A DNA stretch of 64,000 bases. Source: Protofrankia sp963555925. GTDB taxonomy: Bacteria; Actinomycetota; Actinomycetes; Frankiales; Frankiaceae. The stretch lies in the NCBI GenBank assembly GCA_963555925.1, contig CAUVXJ010000048.1, positions 62,001 through 126,000 of the forward strand, read 5' to 3'. The position numbers and the translations under genes were made by a program. Under the pieces are notes generated by a model. The model had not been told where the DNA came from, searched no databases, and saw only the letters and a list, made by a program, of their open reading frames with translations. Below, one piece after another: positions 42,682-50,891 of the stretch. Positions within the stretch are counted from its first letter, which is position 1. The number at the start of each line of letters is the position of its first letter.

Positions 42682-43548
42682 TCAGATCATGAACCGGTCG
42701 GCAGCGCGGGCGAGACACGCTCGCTTCTGCGCCAGGTCGGCCCCGCGCCATATCTGGTCCGCCCACACGACCAGGTTGGTGATCCCCTCGGCGTCGTAGC
42801 GGGGCACCAGTTCCAGCTCCTGGCCTTCCAACCGGAAGTAGCAGGCAATCATCGCGCGCCCGTACTGTTCGCACAGTGCCGCGAGCCGGTCACGAAGCCG
42901 TACTGCGTCGGAGAAGGAGGGTGTGCCGGAACTGAACCAGGCGTCCCCCAGCCGGGCTGCGCGATGCAGCGCCCGGTCGGTGTTCCCCCCGAGGACGAGC
43001 GGCACCGCAACGGGCCGGGGGGTGACCTGGATCCTGCCGGTCGTGAAGTGGGTACCCTGATGCTCGAAGGGTCCTCCGCTCCAGGCCGACCGCAGGACCT
43101 CCAGGCACTCCTCGAGGCGGGATCCGCGTTCGTCGAACGGAACGCCGAGGGCGGCGAACTCCTCGCGCAGCCAACCGGCTCCGACCCCGAGCATGAACCT
43201 GCCGGCAGCGATCTCCTGCGTCGTGCAGGCGGCACGAGCTGTCAGAAGCGGGTGACGTAACGGCAGGATGTAGATGCCCGTCGCGAGCTTCACCCTCGTC
43301 GTGAGCGCCGCGGCGGCACTCAACGCCGACCACGGGTCCAGCAGCTTCGTGGCCGGGTCGATGATCGACCGGGTGTGATGCTGGTGCGCCGTTTCGCCCT
43401 GGGTGGGGTGCTCGCTGGAGTAGTCGTACGGCAGGACGAGATGCTCGCCGAGCCAGAGGGCATCGAAGCCGAGGTCGTCGGCCGCCACGGCGAGGTCCAG
43501 TAGGTCACGCGCACCCATGTCGTATACCGACAGGCCGATCCGCATCAT
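42682..43548 (-). CDS. Luciferase-like F420-dependent oxidoreductase
   Basis: 288 residues, LLM fold: MRIGLSVYDMGARDLLDLAV, DALWLGEHLVLPYDYSSEHP, TRVKLATGIYILPLRHPLLT, GRFMLGVGAGWLREEFAALG, PLVLGGNTDRALHRAARLGD. The GVGAGWLREEF motif is typical of actinobacterial F420-dependent enzymes of unknown substrate. Convergent with the thiolase gene, 7 bp between stops. ATG at 43548 after GGAAGG; an adjacent ATG at 43545 is equally possible. Confidence 0.9.
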   Translation of the reverse strand: MMRIGLSVYDMGARDLLDLAVAADDLGFDALWLGEHLVLPYDYSSEHPTQGETAHQHHTRSIIDPATKLLDPWSALSAAAALTTRVKLATGIYILPLRHPLLTARAACTTQEIAAGRFMLGVGAGWLREEFAALGVPFDERGSRLEECLEVLRSAWSGGPFEHQGTHFTTGRIQVTPRPVAVPLVLGGNTDRALHRAARLGDAWFSSGTPSFSDAVRLRDRLAALCEQYGRAMIACYFRLEGQELELVPRYDAEGITNLVVWADQIWRGADLAQKRACLARAADRFMI

Positions 43549-43610
43549 CAGTTCCCTTCCGGCCTCAACCGAGGTAGTGGATACATCCGCTTTGGTTGCG
43601 CTGCCGGTAA

Positions 43611-43634
43611 GAGCGCCCGGCAATAGGGGCGTGG
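43611..43634 (+). mobile_element. MITE end fragment
   Basis: TAA (43608-43610) then GAGCGCCCGGCAATAGGGGC and GTGG, a near-perfect left inverted repeat of the 56-kb MITE; homology stops after it. It sits between the oxidoreductase and the GntR regulator gene. Confidence 0.65.
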
Positions 43635-43641
43635 GCGGTGG

Positions 43642-44556
43642 TCACCGCCACTCGATGAAGTCGTCCATCCGGGCGCCGAAGCGCTCACGGCTGTACCCGA
43701 CGATGCCGTGAATGTGCTCCTCCATGAGACCGCGGGCCTGGTTGGCATGACCGGCCAGGATGGCGCGGGCCAGCCTCAGGTGATCATCAGCGATCAGGTC
43801 GCGCATCACCCGAGGGTCGTCGGTGACGGCGACGTGGTGGGCGACGATCTGACCCATGGTCTGCATGGTCAGTTCGAGCACGCGGTTGCGGGCCAGTGAG
43901 GCTATCGCGATGTGAAATCCCCCATGTTCCCGGACGAATTTCTCCAGCTCCTCGTGCTCCTCGTGCGCCCCGTCCCCGTCGAGGTAGGGTGCCATCGCGG
44001 CGGCGCGCGCGTTCCTGTCCGGGTTGCGGGCGGCCCGCTCGGCCAGAACGCATTCGGTCAGCACCCACGCCTCGAAGAGCTCGGAGTAGGTGGCTCCGGC
44101 CAGATGGAAGTACAGCGTCGAGATCCGCCCGAGGTTCGACGGGTCGACGGTACCGACCACCGGACCGCCGCCCGGTCCACGGCGGATGGACAGCAGACCC
44201 TGCACCTCCAGGAGGCGCAGCCCCTCTCGCAACGACTCGCGACTCACCCCGTACTGCTCGAGCATGACCGCCTCCGACGGCAGGCCGTCACCGGGCTGTA
44301 GCCCACGGGCGATGATGTCGTGGACCACATCCCGCGCGACGGTCTCCGATGTCTTCAGGCGGCGCGTGACCCCGTCACCCGACGCAATCGCGATACAGCC
44401 TCGTGGAGTCGCGGCGGCCGGCGTGCGCCGAGGTGGGTCCACCGCTCCGGCTGGCACAGGCAACGGCTCTCCGGTGAGCGACCCGGGGACAGGAGCCTGC
44501 GGCGGCGCGGATGAAGCAGGATCGCGCCGCCTTTGGCCATCTGGGCTGCTCAACAT
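43642..44556 (-). CDS. GntR-family regulator with FCD ligand domain
   Basis: 304 residues in the longest reading. Winged helix: TVARDVVHDIIARGLQPGDG, LPSEAVMLEQYGVSRESLRE, GLRLLEVQGLLSIRRGPGGG; then an all-helical FCD domain with metal/ligand His and Asp candidates in LEKFVREHGGFHIAIASLAR and IADDHLRLARAILAG. It probably responds to an acid or CoA intermediate of the pathway. The first 45 residues are unconserved and overlap a hairpin, so an internal GTG (for instance at VPAGAVDPP) may be the real start. It is the only dedicated regulator in the island. Confidence 0.88.
   Translation of the reverse strand: MLSSPDGQRRRDPASSAPPQAPVPGSLTGEPLPVPAGAVDPPRRTPAAATPRGCIAIASGDGVTRRLKTSETVARDVVHDIIARGLQPGDGLPSEAVMLEQYGVSRESLREGLRLLEVQGLLSIRRGPGGGPVVGTVDPSNLGRISTLYFHLAGATYSELFEAWVLTECVLAERAARNPDRNARAAAMAPYLDGDGAHEEHEELEKFVREHGGFHIAIASLARNRVLELTMQTMGQIVAHHVAVTDDPRVMRDLIADDHLRLARAILAGHANQARGLMEEHIHGIVGYSRERFGARMDDFIEWR
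44501..44531. terminator. Hairpin in the GntR 5' region (conserved-loop family)
   Basis: 9-bp stem GGCGGCGCG / CGCGCCGCC with loop GATGAAGCAGGAT. It belongs to the family with conserved A-rich loops. It lies inside the longest GntR reading, which hints that translation starts downstream; it would then sit between the SnoaL-like and GntR genes as an attenuator or terminator. Confidence 0.5.
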
Positions 44557-44614
44557 GAGCCGAGGGTACCGCCGGGTTCAGTTGGTCCTGATGAATCTCA
44601 CCGGTCAGGCCGCG

Positions 44615-45100
44615 TCAACGGAGATACACCTGGGGGCCGCAGCCGCCGACGGCAGCGAGGTAACCGGTGGAGTCCACCCGACGCTCGCCCCAGAGAATCT
44701 CGAAGAGAAGCCTGCTGATTTTCCAACCGTCCGCTGTGCGTCGCAGCTGGTTATGGTACCGGCCGACGAGCACGTGCACCGTTTCCGGCGATGCGCGGAA
44801 CACCTGGTGCGAGGTGTGGTAGATAAGCGCCGTGGCGTGATCCCCTACAAGGTCCACATGGTAAACACTGAGCAGATGATGCTGCCAGACGCATTCCCGG
44901 GTGCCTTCGTCGATCCAATCAGCGACCGCGTCACCGCCGACGATGGGATCAGCGTTGCCGTACTGCGCCCACAGGTCGTCGGCGAGGGTCACACGGATCC
45001 CGTCGACATCCCGTTTGTCGATACACGACGCATACCTGTAAAGCACCTCGGTGACGTCGGCGCGGTCCAGGCCGGCCTCAATCTCGGCCGCTGTACGCAT
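44615..45100 (-). CDS. SnoaL-like (NTF2 fold) protein 3
   Basis: 161 residues: DVTEVLYRYASCIDKRDVDG, WQHHLLSVYHVDLVGDHATA, LIYHTSHQVFRASPETVHVL and GRYHNQLRRTADGWKISRLL. Close in pattern to the first SnoaL-like protein (YRYxSxxDxxD, HHLxSVYHVD). ATG at 45100 with AAGGGAG 5 nt upstream; the frame is open to 45136. Located between the ALDH and GntR genes, all minus strand, so it may be co-transcribed with both. Confidence 0.85.
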   Translation of the reverse strand: MRTAAEIEAGLDRADVTEVLYRYASCIDKRDVDGIRVTLADDLWAQYGNADPIVGGDAVADWIDEGTRECVWQHHLLSVYHVDLVGDHATALIYHTSHQVFRASPETVHVLVGRYHNQLRRTADGWKISRLLFEILWGERRVDSTGYLAAVGGCGPQVYLR

Positions 45101-45157
45101 GCTCGCTCCCTTCGCAGCCGTCCCGACGGGTGCCACGTCTGCCGCGGCACTGCCGGG

Positions 45158-46657
45158 TCAAGCCCCGACCTTCATCCACACGCTCTTGAGCTGGGTGAAA
45201 TCGTCGAGAGAGGCCGCGCCCAGGGTGCGGCCATGCCCGGAGTACTTCACACCGCCGTAGGGCACCGTCGGGTAGACCATCTGGAAGGTGTTCACCCACA
45301 CCGTTCCTGTCCGTAATGCTCTGCTCACGCGGTGTGCCAGGCCCAGGTCGTTGGTCCACACGCCAGCCGCCAGACCGTACTCGGTGTCGTTGGCGATGGC
45401 GATGGCCTCCTCCTCCGAGCCGAACTCCAGCACGGACATCACCGGACCGAAGATCTCCTCGCGGGCGATCCGCATGTCGTTGCGCACGGATGTGAACACC
45501 GTCGGCTGGTGGAAGTAGCCGACGTCGCCGTGACGCTCACCGCCGAGCACCAGCTCCGCACCCTCGTCACGGCCGTAGCCGACGTAGCGCTGCACCCGCT
45601 CCAGCTGTTCCGCGGACACCAGCGGTCCCATCTGGCTACTGGGGTCGAAACCCGAGCCGAGCCGGATGTCACGCGACCCATCAATGATCATACTTACCAG
45701 TTTGTCGTGCACGGAACGGTGCACCAACAGACGACTACCCGCGGTGCACACCTGTCCGGATGCGCCCCACACCGCGGCCATGGCCGCTGCGGCGGCGGCC
45801 TCCAGGTTGGCGTCGGGGAAGACGATGAACGGGCTCTTGCCGCCGAGTTCGAGGCTCACCCGCTTCACCCGTGCGGCGGCGGCCGCCTGAATCGCGCTTC
45901 CGGTAGCCACGGACCCGGTGAACGACAGGGCGTCGATGTCGGCAGAGGCGACGAGGGCGGCGCCCACGACCTCACCGACACCTTGAACGACGTTGAAGAC
46001 CCCCGGCGGAATCCCCGCCTCGAGCGCCAGCTCCGCCATGAGAACCGCCGACATGGGGGTCTGCTCGGCCGGCTTCAGCACGACGCTGTTGCCCGCGCTG
46101 ATGGCGGCGGCCACCGAGGCGAACACGGCCGTCGGCCCGTTCCACGGAGTGATCAGGCCGACGACGCCGATCGGCTCCCGGTGCTGATACACGGCCAGGT
46201 CCGACGGTACCGGCGGGATCGTTCCGGAAAGCTTGGAGGGCCAGCCCGCGTAGTAGTCAATACCGTCGACCGCGAACTGGACGATGAATCCCTCATAGAA
46301 GCGCAGCAATCCCGCGTCGATCACATCGATCTCGGCGAAGACGTCCGCCCGCTCCGTCAGGAGGCTGGAGAGCCTGCGCATCCGGCGTTCTTTTTCCAAG
46401 GGCGGGAGGAACCGCCACCGGCCGTCCTCGAAGGCGGCGCGCGCAGATTGTGCGGCCCGTTCGGCGTCGGCCACCGAGCCGGCAGCGGCGGTGGCGACCT
46501 GCCGTTCCGTCGCGGGATCGATGACCGCCATCGTCGCCCCGTCGGCAGCCGGGACGACCTCACCGTCGATAACGTGACCGAACAGGGGGCGTGCCAGCTG
46601 CCGTGCGGCTTCCGCCGAAATCGGATATGTCGAGGAATCGTCCGATGTACTGATCAC
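45158..46657 (-). CDS. NAD(P)-dependent aldehyde dehydrogenase
   Basis: 499 residues, class 1/2 ALDH fold. VVGLITPWNGPTAVFASVAA (cofactor region), VVLKPAEQTPMSAVLMAELA, catalytic Glu in VSLELGGKSPFIVF (about 266), nucleophile Cys in WGASGQVCTAGSRLLVHRSV (about 300), and EEIFGPVMSVLEF. It oxidises a pathway aldehyde to the acid that CoA-transferases can activate. GTG at 46657 was chosen (GGAG upstream, 500 codons as usual for the family); the frame is open to 46765. The 46-codon relic at 36756 is made of this protein's two ends. Confidence 0.92.
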   Translation of the reverse strand: MISTSDDSSTYPISAEAARQLARPLFGHVIDGEVVPAADGATMAVIDPATERQVATAAAGSVADAERAAQSARAAFEDGRWRFLPPLEKERRMRRLSSLLTERADVFAEIDVIDAGLLRFYEGFIVQFAVDGIDYYAGWPSKLSGTIPPVPSDLAVYQHREPIGVVGLITPWNGPTAVFASVAAAISAGNSVVLKPAEQTPMSAVLMAELALEAGIPPGVFNVVQGVGEVVGAALVASADIDALSFTGSVATGSAIQAAAAARVKRVSLELGGKSPFIVFPDANLEAAAAAAMAAVWGASGQVCTAGSRLLVHRSVHDKLVSMIIDGSRDIRLGSGFDPSSQMGPLVSAEQLERVQRYVGYGRDEGAELVLGGERHGDVGYFHQPTVFTSVRNDMRIAREEIFGPVMSVLEFGSEEEAIAIANDTEYGLAAGVWTNDLGLAHRVSRALRTGTVWVNTFQMVYPTVPYGGVKYSGHGRTLGAASLDDFTQLKSVWMKVGA

Positions 46658-46748
46658 CGAAGGTACTCCGATCCGGTAGGAGAGATATCTGCGGAAAAAG
46701 GTCCCGATATACTGAAAGCGACTGCACTGAGAGCAACCGGCAACCGGG

Positions 46749-47987
46749 TCACGGGGCCGGGGCACGTGGCTCGCCGGTCGCGACGGGCTCAGGCTGCGCG
46801 CCGGACTCGGACTCGGACCCGGACTCGGCAGCCGCCGCCTGCGTTCGCCGGCTGCGCCGGGTCTGGGCGACCTGCCGACTCGCCAGGGCGACGGCGATCA
46901 GCAGGGCCACGCCCTGGAACAGCGGCTGGATCCAGAAGGTGCCGGGCCCGAAGGCCAGTTGCAGGCCCTTGACACCGAACGCGAGCGCGAAATACGCGAC
47001 CAGCGTGCCCCACACGTTGGGCCGCCGGGAGAACTGCGACGCCCCGAAGAACACCGCTGCCAGTGCGGGGAACAGCAGACCTGAACCGGAGTCCGCGGTA
47101 TAGGCGCCGACCCGCATCGAGTAGATGACGCCGGCGATCCCGGCCACCCCGCCGGAGGCGATGAGCGAGCCGTAGACGAGCCGCTCCGCCGGCAGGCCGG
47201 CCAGCCGCGCGGCCTCCGGGTTGCTGCCGACCGCGAACAGGTAGCGCCCGACCGGCGTGTGCTCCAGAACGAACCACAGGATGACCGCCAGCGCCAGAAG
47301 GTAGAGCACGACCACCGGAACGCCCAGCAGGTTCGTACTGCCGAGCGTCGCGAACCGGTCGGAGAACGCGCCGGTGATCTGGCGGTTGTCAGAGACCTTC
47401 AGCCCCACGGCGGTGAGCACCTGGCTCACGCCGAGGGTGGCTATCAGCGAGTTGACCCGGAACCGCACGACCAGGAAGCCGCTGACCAGTCCGACCAGGC
47501 AGCACACCAGCACAGCGCCGAGGCAGACCAGGCCGACCGGGATGTGGGTGTTGCCCGCGAACCAGTTGATCAATACCAGCGACAGACCCATCATCGCGCC
47601 GATCGACAGGTCGAAGATGCCGGCCGCGAGCGGGACCAGGAAGGCCAGCGCCAGGACCGCGGTCACCACGCCTTCGCCGAAGGTGAGACGGAACGTGCTG
47701 ACCGTCAGGAACAAATGTGGCTTGAGCGCTCCGAAAATGATGATGAACAGCGCGAAAAGGAGGAGGGCGCTGTACTTGCCGAGCGTGAGGCTGACCGGCT
47801 GCCGGACAGGCTCCGGCGGGTACGGACCGCCCGCGACACCACGACCTGCCCCGCCCTTCGCGGTCCCGGCTTCCACAGCGGGTGGCTGGGCGACGACGGG
47901 CCCGGCCGGCTGGCCGCCGGCCCGGTCCGCGGTGCTGTCGGCCGCGGTGCTGTCGGCCGCGGATCGCCGACCGATTTCTAACGACAT
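46749..47987 (-). CDS. CUT2-type ABC permease (RbsC-like)
   Basis: 412 residues. After a 70-residue Ala/Pro-rich cytoplasmic N-tail come about 8-10 membrane helices. LAFLVPLAAGIFDLSIGAMM, NSLIATLGVSQVLTAVGLKV, GVPVVVLYLLALAVILWFVL and the coupling motif VGSNPEAARLAGLPAERLVY are typical of ribose/AI-2-type permeases. The short Ser/Glu repeat near the C-terminus (SGSESESG) is low complexity. Third gene of the importer. The ATG at 47987 follows GGTGGAG. Confidence 0.9.
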   Translation of the reverse strand: MSLEIGRRSAADSTAADSTADRAGGQPAGPVVAQPPAVEAGTAKGGAGRGVAGGPYPPEPVRQPVSLTLGKYSALLLFALFIIIFGALKPHLFLTVSTFRLTFGEGVVTAVLALAFLVPLAAGIFDLSIGAMMGLSLVLINWFAGNTHIPVGLVCLGAVLVCCLVGLVSGFLVVRFRVNSLIATLGVSQVLTAVGLKVSDNRQITGAFSDRFATLGSTNLLGVPVVVLYLLALAVILWFVLEHTPVGRYLFAVGSNPEAARLAGLPAERLVYGSLIASGGVAGIAGVIYSMRVGAYTADSGSGLLFPALAAVFFGASQFSRRPNVWGTLVAYFALAFGVKGLQLAFGPGTFWIQPLFQGVALLIAVALASRQVAQTRRSRRTQAAAAESGSESESGAQPEPVATGEPRAPAP

Positions 47988-48054
47988 TGCTCCACCTCGG
48001 AAGATGCAGGACGAAGACGGCCTTGATCACACGACCGCCGGTCGAAAAAGGGAC

Positions 48055-49611
48055 TCATGGCGCTCCCAGCGATACCTGTGCGTGATCAATGGCTTCCGGT
48101 GAAAGGTCGACGCCCCGGCGCAGTGTGCGCACGACACGTCCGTGACTCAGAATGAGTACGCGGTCGGCCAGGCGGGCCAGCTCCTCGCTGTCGGTCGAGA
48201 CCAGTAGGACCGCCGTTCCCGCGTCCGCGCTGCGCTCGATGATGCTGTGGACCTGATCACGCGCCTTCACGTCGATGCCGGCGGTCGGGTCGTCGAGCAC
48301 GAGCACCTTCGGGGACAGGCGCAACGCGCGGGCGACGAGCACCTTCTGCTGGTTCCCTCCGGACAGGCTCGTGATGGGCGCGTCCACGCCGCGGGTCACG
48401 ATCCCGAGCTCGTCGACCCAGGTACGAACCTCCCGGCGCTCGGACCCGGCGTCGATGTAGCCGCGCCGGACATGGCGGCGCAGCGACCCCATGGTCAGGT
48501 TCTGGCGTACCGTCAGGGTGGCGAAGGTGCCGTACCGCGCCCGTTCGCCCGGTACGAAGGCCAGCCGGGCAGCCATGGCCGCGGCGGGATTCGCCGACGG
48601 AACGGCGACACCGTCCACGGACACCTGGCCCGCCCGGGGCATCCGTCCGCTGAGCATTGCACCCAGCACCTCGCGACCCGAACCGGTCAGGCCGGCGATT
48701 CCGACGATCTCCCCACGGCGCACGGTGGTGGACACTCCGGCGACGGTTCCCCCGGCGATCTCCTCAAGTCCCAGGACGACGGGCCCGGCCGTCTCGACCG
48801 CCTCGTCACGCCCGGTCGAGATGACCAGGTCGTGACCAACCATCAGCCGGCCGAGGGTGTCGCGGTCCATGTCGGCGGCATCCGCCGATGCGACCTTCCG
48901 GCCGTCGCGCAGGACCGTGACCTGGTCCGCGATGTCGAGGACCTCGTCCAGATGGTGCGAGACGATGAGCACGCTGTGTCCGGCGTCCCGCAGCCGCCGG
49001 ATCGTCGCCAACAGCCGGTCCACGTCGGCCGCCGGCAGGGCGGCGGTCGGTTCGTCGAGCACCAACACCGCCCTACCCTGGTCCGGTTCGGGAAGCGCCC
49101 GCGCGATGGCGAGACCTGTGCGGTCGGCCAGCCCCAGTTCGCCCGTCGGGGCGCGGACATCGATGTCGAGCCCAACCCGCGCCACCCGCTCCTGCGCCTG
49201 CCGGCGAGCTTCCCGCCAGTGGATCCGGCCGAGGAAGCCCCGCGGATAGGAGAGCCCCAGCATGAGGTTCTCCACCGAGCTGAGGTCGAGGAGCAGCCCC
49301 AGGTCCTGGTGGACGAAACGGATTCCGGCCTCGTGCGCCGCCGCCGATCCGAATTGCAACGGCATACCGCGCACCCAGACGCTGCCGCCCGGATCCGGAC
49401 GATGGTAGCCCGCCACAATCTTGATCAGGGTGGACTTGCCGGAGCCGTTCTGCCCGACGAGGGCGTGCACCTTTCCCTCGGCGATGGCAAGATCGACACG
49501 GTCGAGGACCACCTGCCCGGAAAACGTCTTGGACAGGTTGCGGATGTCCAGGGCCGGCACGTTCGCCCTGTCCTCCTGTGAAGCTGTCTCGACTTCGCCG
49601 TTACTCACCAT
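48055..49611 (-). CDS. CUT2-type ABC ATPase, two fused nucleotide-binding domains (RbsA-like)
   Basis: 518 residues. First domain: Walker A VGQNGSGKSTLIKIVAGYH, Walker B VLVLDEPTAALPAADVDRLL, but a degenerate signature (GELGLADRTGLAIARAL in place of LSVGxQQ). Second domain: degenerate Walker A (IVGIAGLTGSGREVL), intact signature TSLSGGNQQKVLVARAL and VLVLDDPTAGIDVKARDQVH. This asymmetry is normal for sugar-type fused ATPases. The ATG at 49611 is inside a 10-bp tandem repeat. Partners: permease downstream, binding protein upstream. Substrate unknown, possibly the compound degraded by the island. Confidence 0.92.
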   Translation of the reverse strand: MVSNGEVETASQEDRANVPALDIRNLSKTFSGQVVLDRVDLAIAEGKVHALVGQNGSGKSTLIKIVAGYHRPDPGGSVWVRGMPLQFGSAAAHEAGIRFVHQDLGLLLDLSSVENLMLGLSYPRGFLGRIHWREARRQAQERVARVGLDIDVRAPTGELGLADRTGLAIARALPEPDQGRAVLVLDEPTAALPAADVDRLLATIRRLRDAGHSVLIVSHHLDEVLDIADQVTVLRDGRKVASADAADMDRDTLGRLMVGHDLVISTGRDEAVETAGPVVLGLEEIAGGTVAGVSTTVRRGEIVGIAGLTGSGREVLGAMLSGRMPRAGQVSVDGVAVPSANPAAAMAARLAFVPGERARYGTFATLTVRQNLTMGSLRRHVRRGYIDAGSERREVRTWVDELGIVTRGVDAPITSLSGGNQQKVLVARALRLSPKVLVLDDPTAGIDVKARDQVHSIIERSADAGTAVLLVSTDSEELARLADRVLILSHGRVVRTLRRGVDLSPEAIDHAQVSLGAP

Positions 49612-49627
49612 TACTCACCATTACTCA
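49601..49627 (-). repeat. 10-bp tandem repeat over the ATPase start codon
   Basis: 2.7 copies of TTACTCACCA (minus strand TGGTGAGTAA). It duplicates the sequence ATGGTGAGTA, so two start codons exist 10 nt apart in different frames; the upstream one reaches a stop after six codons. Gain or loss of a unit would shift which ATG is near the ribosome site. Confidence 0.75.
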
Positions 49628-49655
49628 ACTGACCTGACACCTCGCGCCTGCTGGG

Positions 49656-49698
49656 GCCGAAGAATGCGCGAATGAACAATGATCGCGCACTCTTCGGC
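49656..49698 (-). terminator. Hairpin between binding-protein and ATPase genes (conserved-loop family)
   Basis: 15-nt arms GCCGAAGAATGCGCG / CGCGCACTCTTCGGC with one internal mismatch region and loop AATGAACAATGAT. It lies 30 bp after the binding-protein stop and before the ATPase gene, both minus strand. Such intercistronic hairpins usually keep binding-protein mRNA high relative to the membrane parts. Confidence 0.75.
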
Positions 49699-49727
49699 GA
49701 ACCGTGTGATTTCAGCTTGCCGTCACC

Positions 49728-50891
49728 TCAGAAACCCCACAGCTTCTTGAACGTGTCCTTGAAGCCGGCCGGCCCGGGCCAGCCGTTCTTCTCGTCCACG
49801 ATGGCCTTCGCCTGGTCGGGTGTGCTCACGAGATAGAACGGCGAGATGGCAGCCTTGCGCTCGTCCGGCAGCGACCACTGGTCGACCGCGACACGAGCCA
49901 TCTGGTCCGCCATCGTCCACATCGCGAGCTCCTGCGGGAGTGCGCTCCACGCCGTCGAGGTGCCGTTGATGACTTCGTTGAACTGCGGCTGCGCCCCCTG
50001 GGTACCGACCAGCTTCACCTTCCCCAACAGGCCGGCTGTCTTCAGGACGGCCGGCACACCTTTCTCAAGGCCGTTGTAGGTGAAGAAGACGTAGTTGACG
50101 CTGGGATTTGCCTGCAGGTAGGAAGAGACGCTCTGCGGCACGGCGCCACCGGCGAGGTCGTTGACCGTCGTCTCAAGAGTGTGGATCTTGCAGCTGGGGC
50201 AGTTCTTGCCGAGCTCGGCCTTCACCCCGTCGGCCTGTGCCGTCAGAACCGGGTAGGAGGGGATCGTCACCAGCAGGATGTCGGCCTTGCCGTTCGAATC
50301 CACAGCCATGAAGTCGGCCATCGCGCCGCCGAAGGCACTGGCGGCGGTGGCGTCGTTGCAGTCCGAGAAAAGGTTGTTGCTCGGTCCCGCGGGCACGTCC
50401 GTGCTGTAGCACATGAACAGCGGGATGCCCTTGGACTTCGCCTGGTTCATCTGCTGCTTGAACAGGTCGACGGGAAAGCCGGTGGTGGCGATGTAGTCCA
50501 CGCCGGCGTCGATGGCCTGTTGAATGGCCGAACCCGGATCGGTTGCGGTGGCGCTCAGCGTGGTCAGGCTCCAACCCAGGGCTGCGGTGGCGTCCTTGAC
50601 GAAACCAGCCAGGATGGCGCAGTTCGGGTCCGCGCACTGGACGAAGGCAACCTTCTTCTTCGGCGGCGCAGACTTCAGCGGCGTGGACTGAACGATGCTC
50701 GTCGGCGGCGTCAGGTACTTGGCGAGGTTCGCCTTGGCTGCTGCTAACGACGCGTCGGACGTCGGAGCCGGGTTTGCCGCCGTCGCCGCCGGCGTCGACG
50801 CCGAGTCCGAATCACTGCCGCACGCCGCGAGGAACAGCGCGAGGACCACGCCGACGACGAGGGGCATTACTCTTCGAGAACTGCGATGCAT
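49728..50891 (-). CDS. Lipid-anchored substrate-binding protein of a CUT2-type importer
   Basis: 387 residues. Lipoprotein signal with LALFLAACGSDSDSAS (lipobox LAAC), a Ser/Ala/Thr linker, then a periplasmic-binding fold: KKKVAFVQCADPNCAILAGF, DPGSAIQQAIDAGVDYIATT, GFPVDLFKQQMNQAKSKGIP, and the hinge-type VNYVFFTYNGLEKGVPAVLK. Three Cys pairs (CADPNC, NNLFSDC, NCPSC) are unusual and may form disulphides. The ATG at 50891 has only a weak ribosome site. Order of transcription: binding protein, ATPase, permease. Confidence 0.9.
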   Translation of the reverse strand: MHRSSRRVMPLVVGVVLALFLAACGSDSDSASTPAATAANPAPTSDASLAAAKANLAKYLTPPTSIVQSTPLKSAPPKKKVAFVQCADPNCAILAGFVKDATAALGWSLTTLSATATDPGSAIQQAIDAGVDYIATTGFPVDLFKQQMNQAKSKGIPLFMCYSTDVPAGPSNNLFSDCNDATAASAFGGAMADFMAVDSNGKADILLVTIPSYPVLTAQADGVKAELGKNCPSCKIHTLETTVNDLAGGAVPQSVSSYLQANPSVNYVFFTYNGLEKGVPAVLKTAGLLGKVKLVGTQGAQPQFNEVINGTSTAWSALPQELAMWTMADQMARVAVDQWSLPDERKAAISPFYLVSTPDQAKAIVDEKNGWPGPAGFKDTFKKLWGF

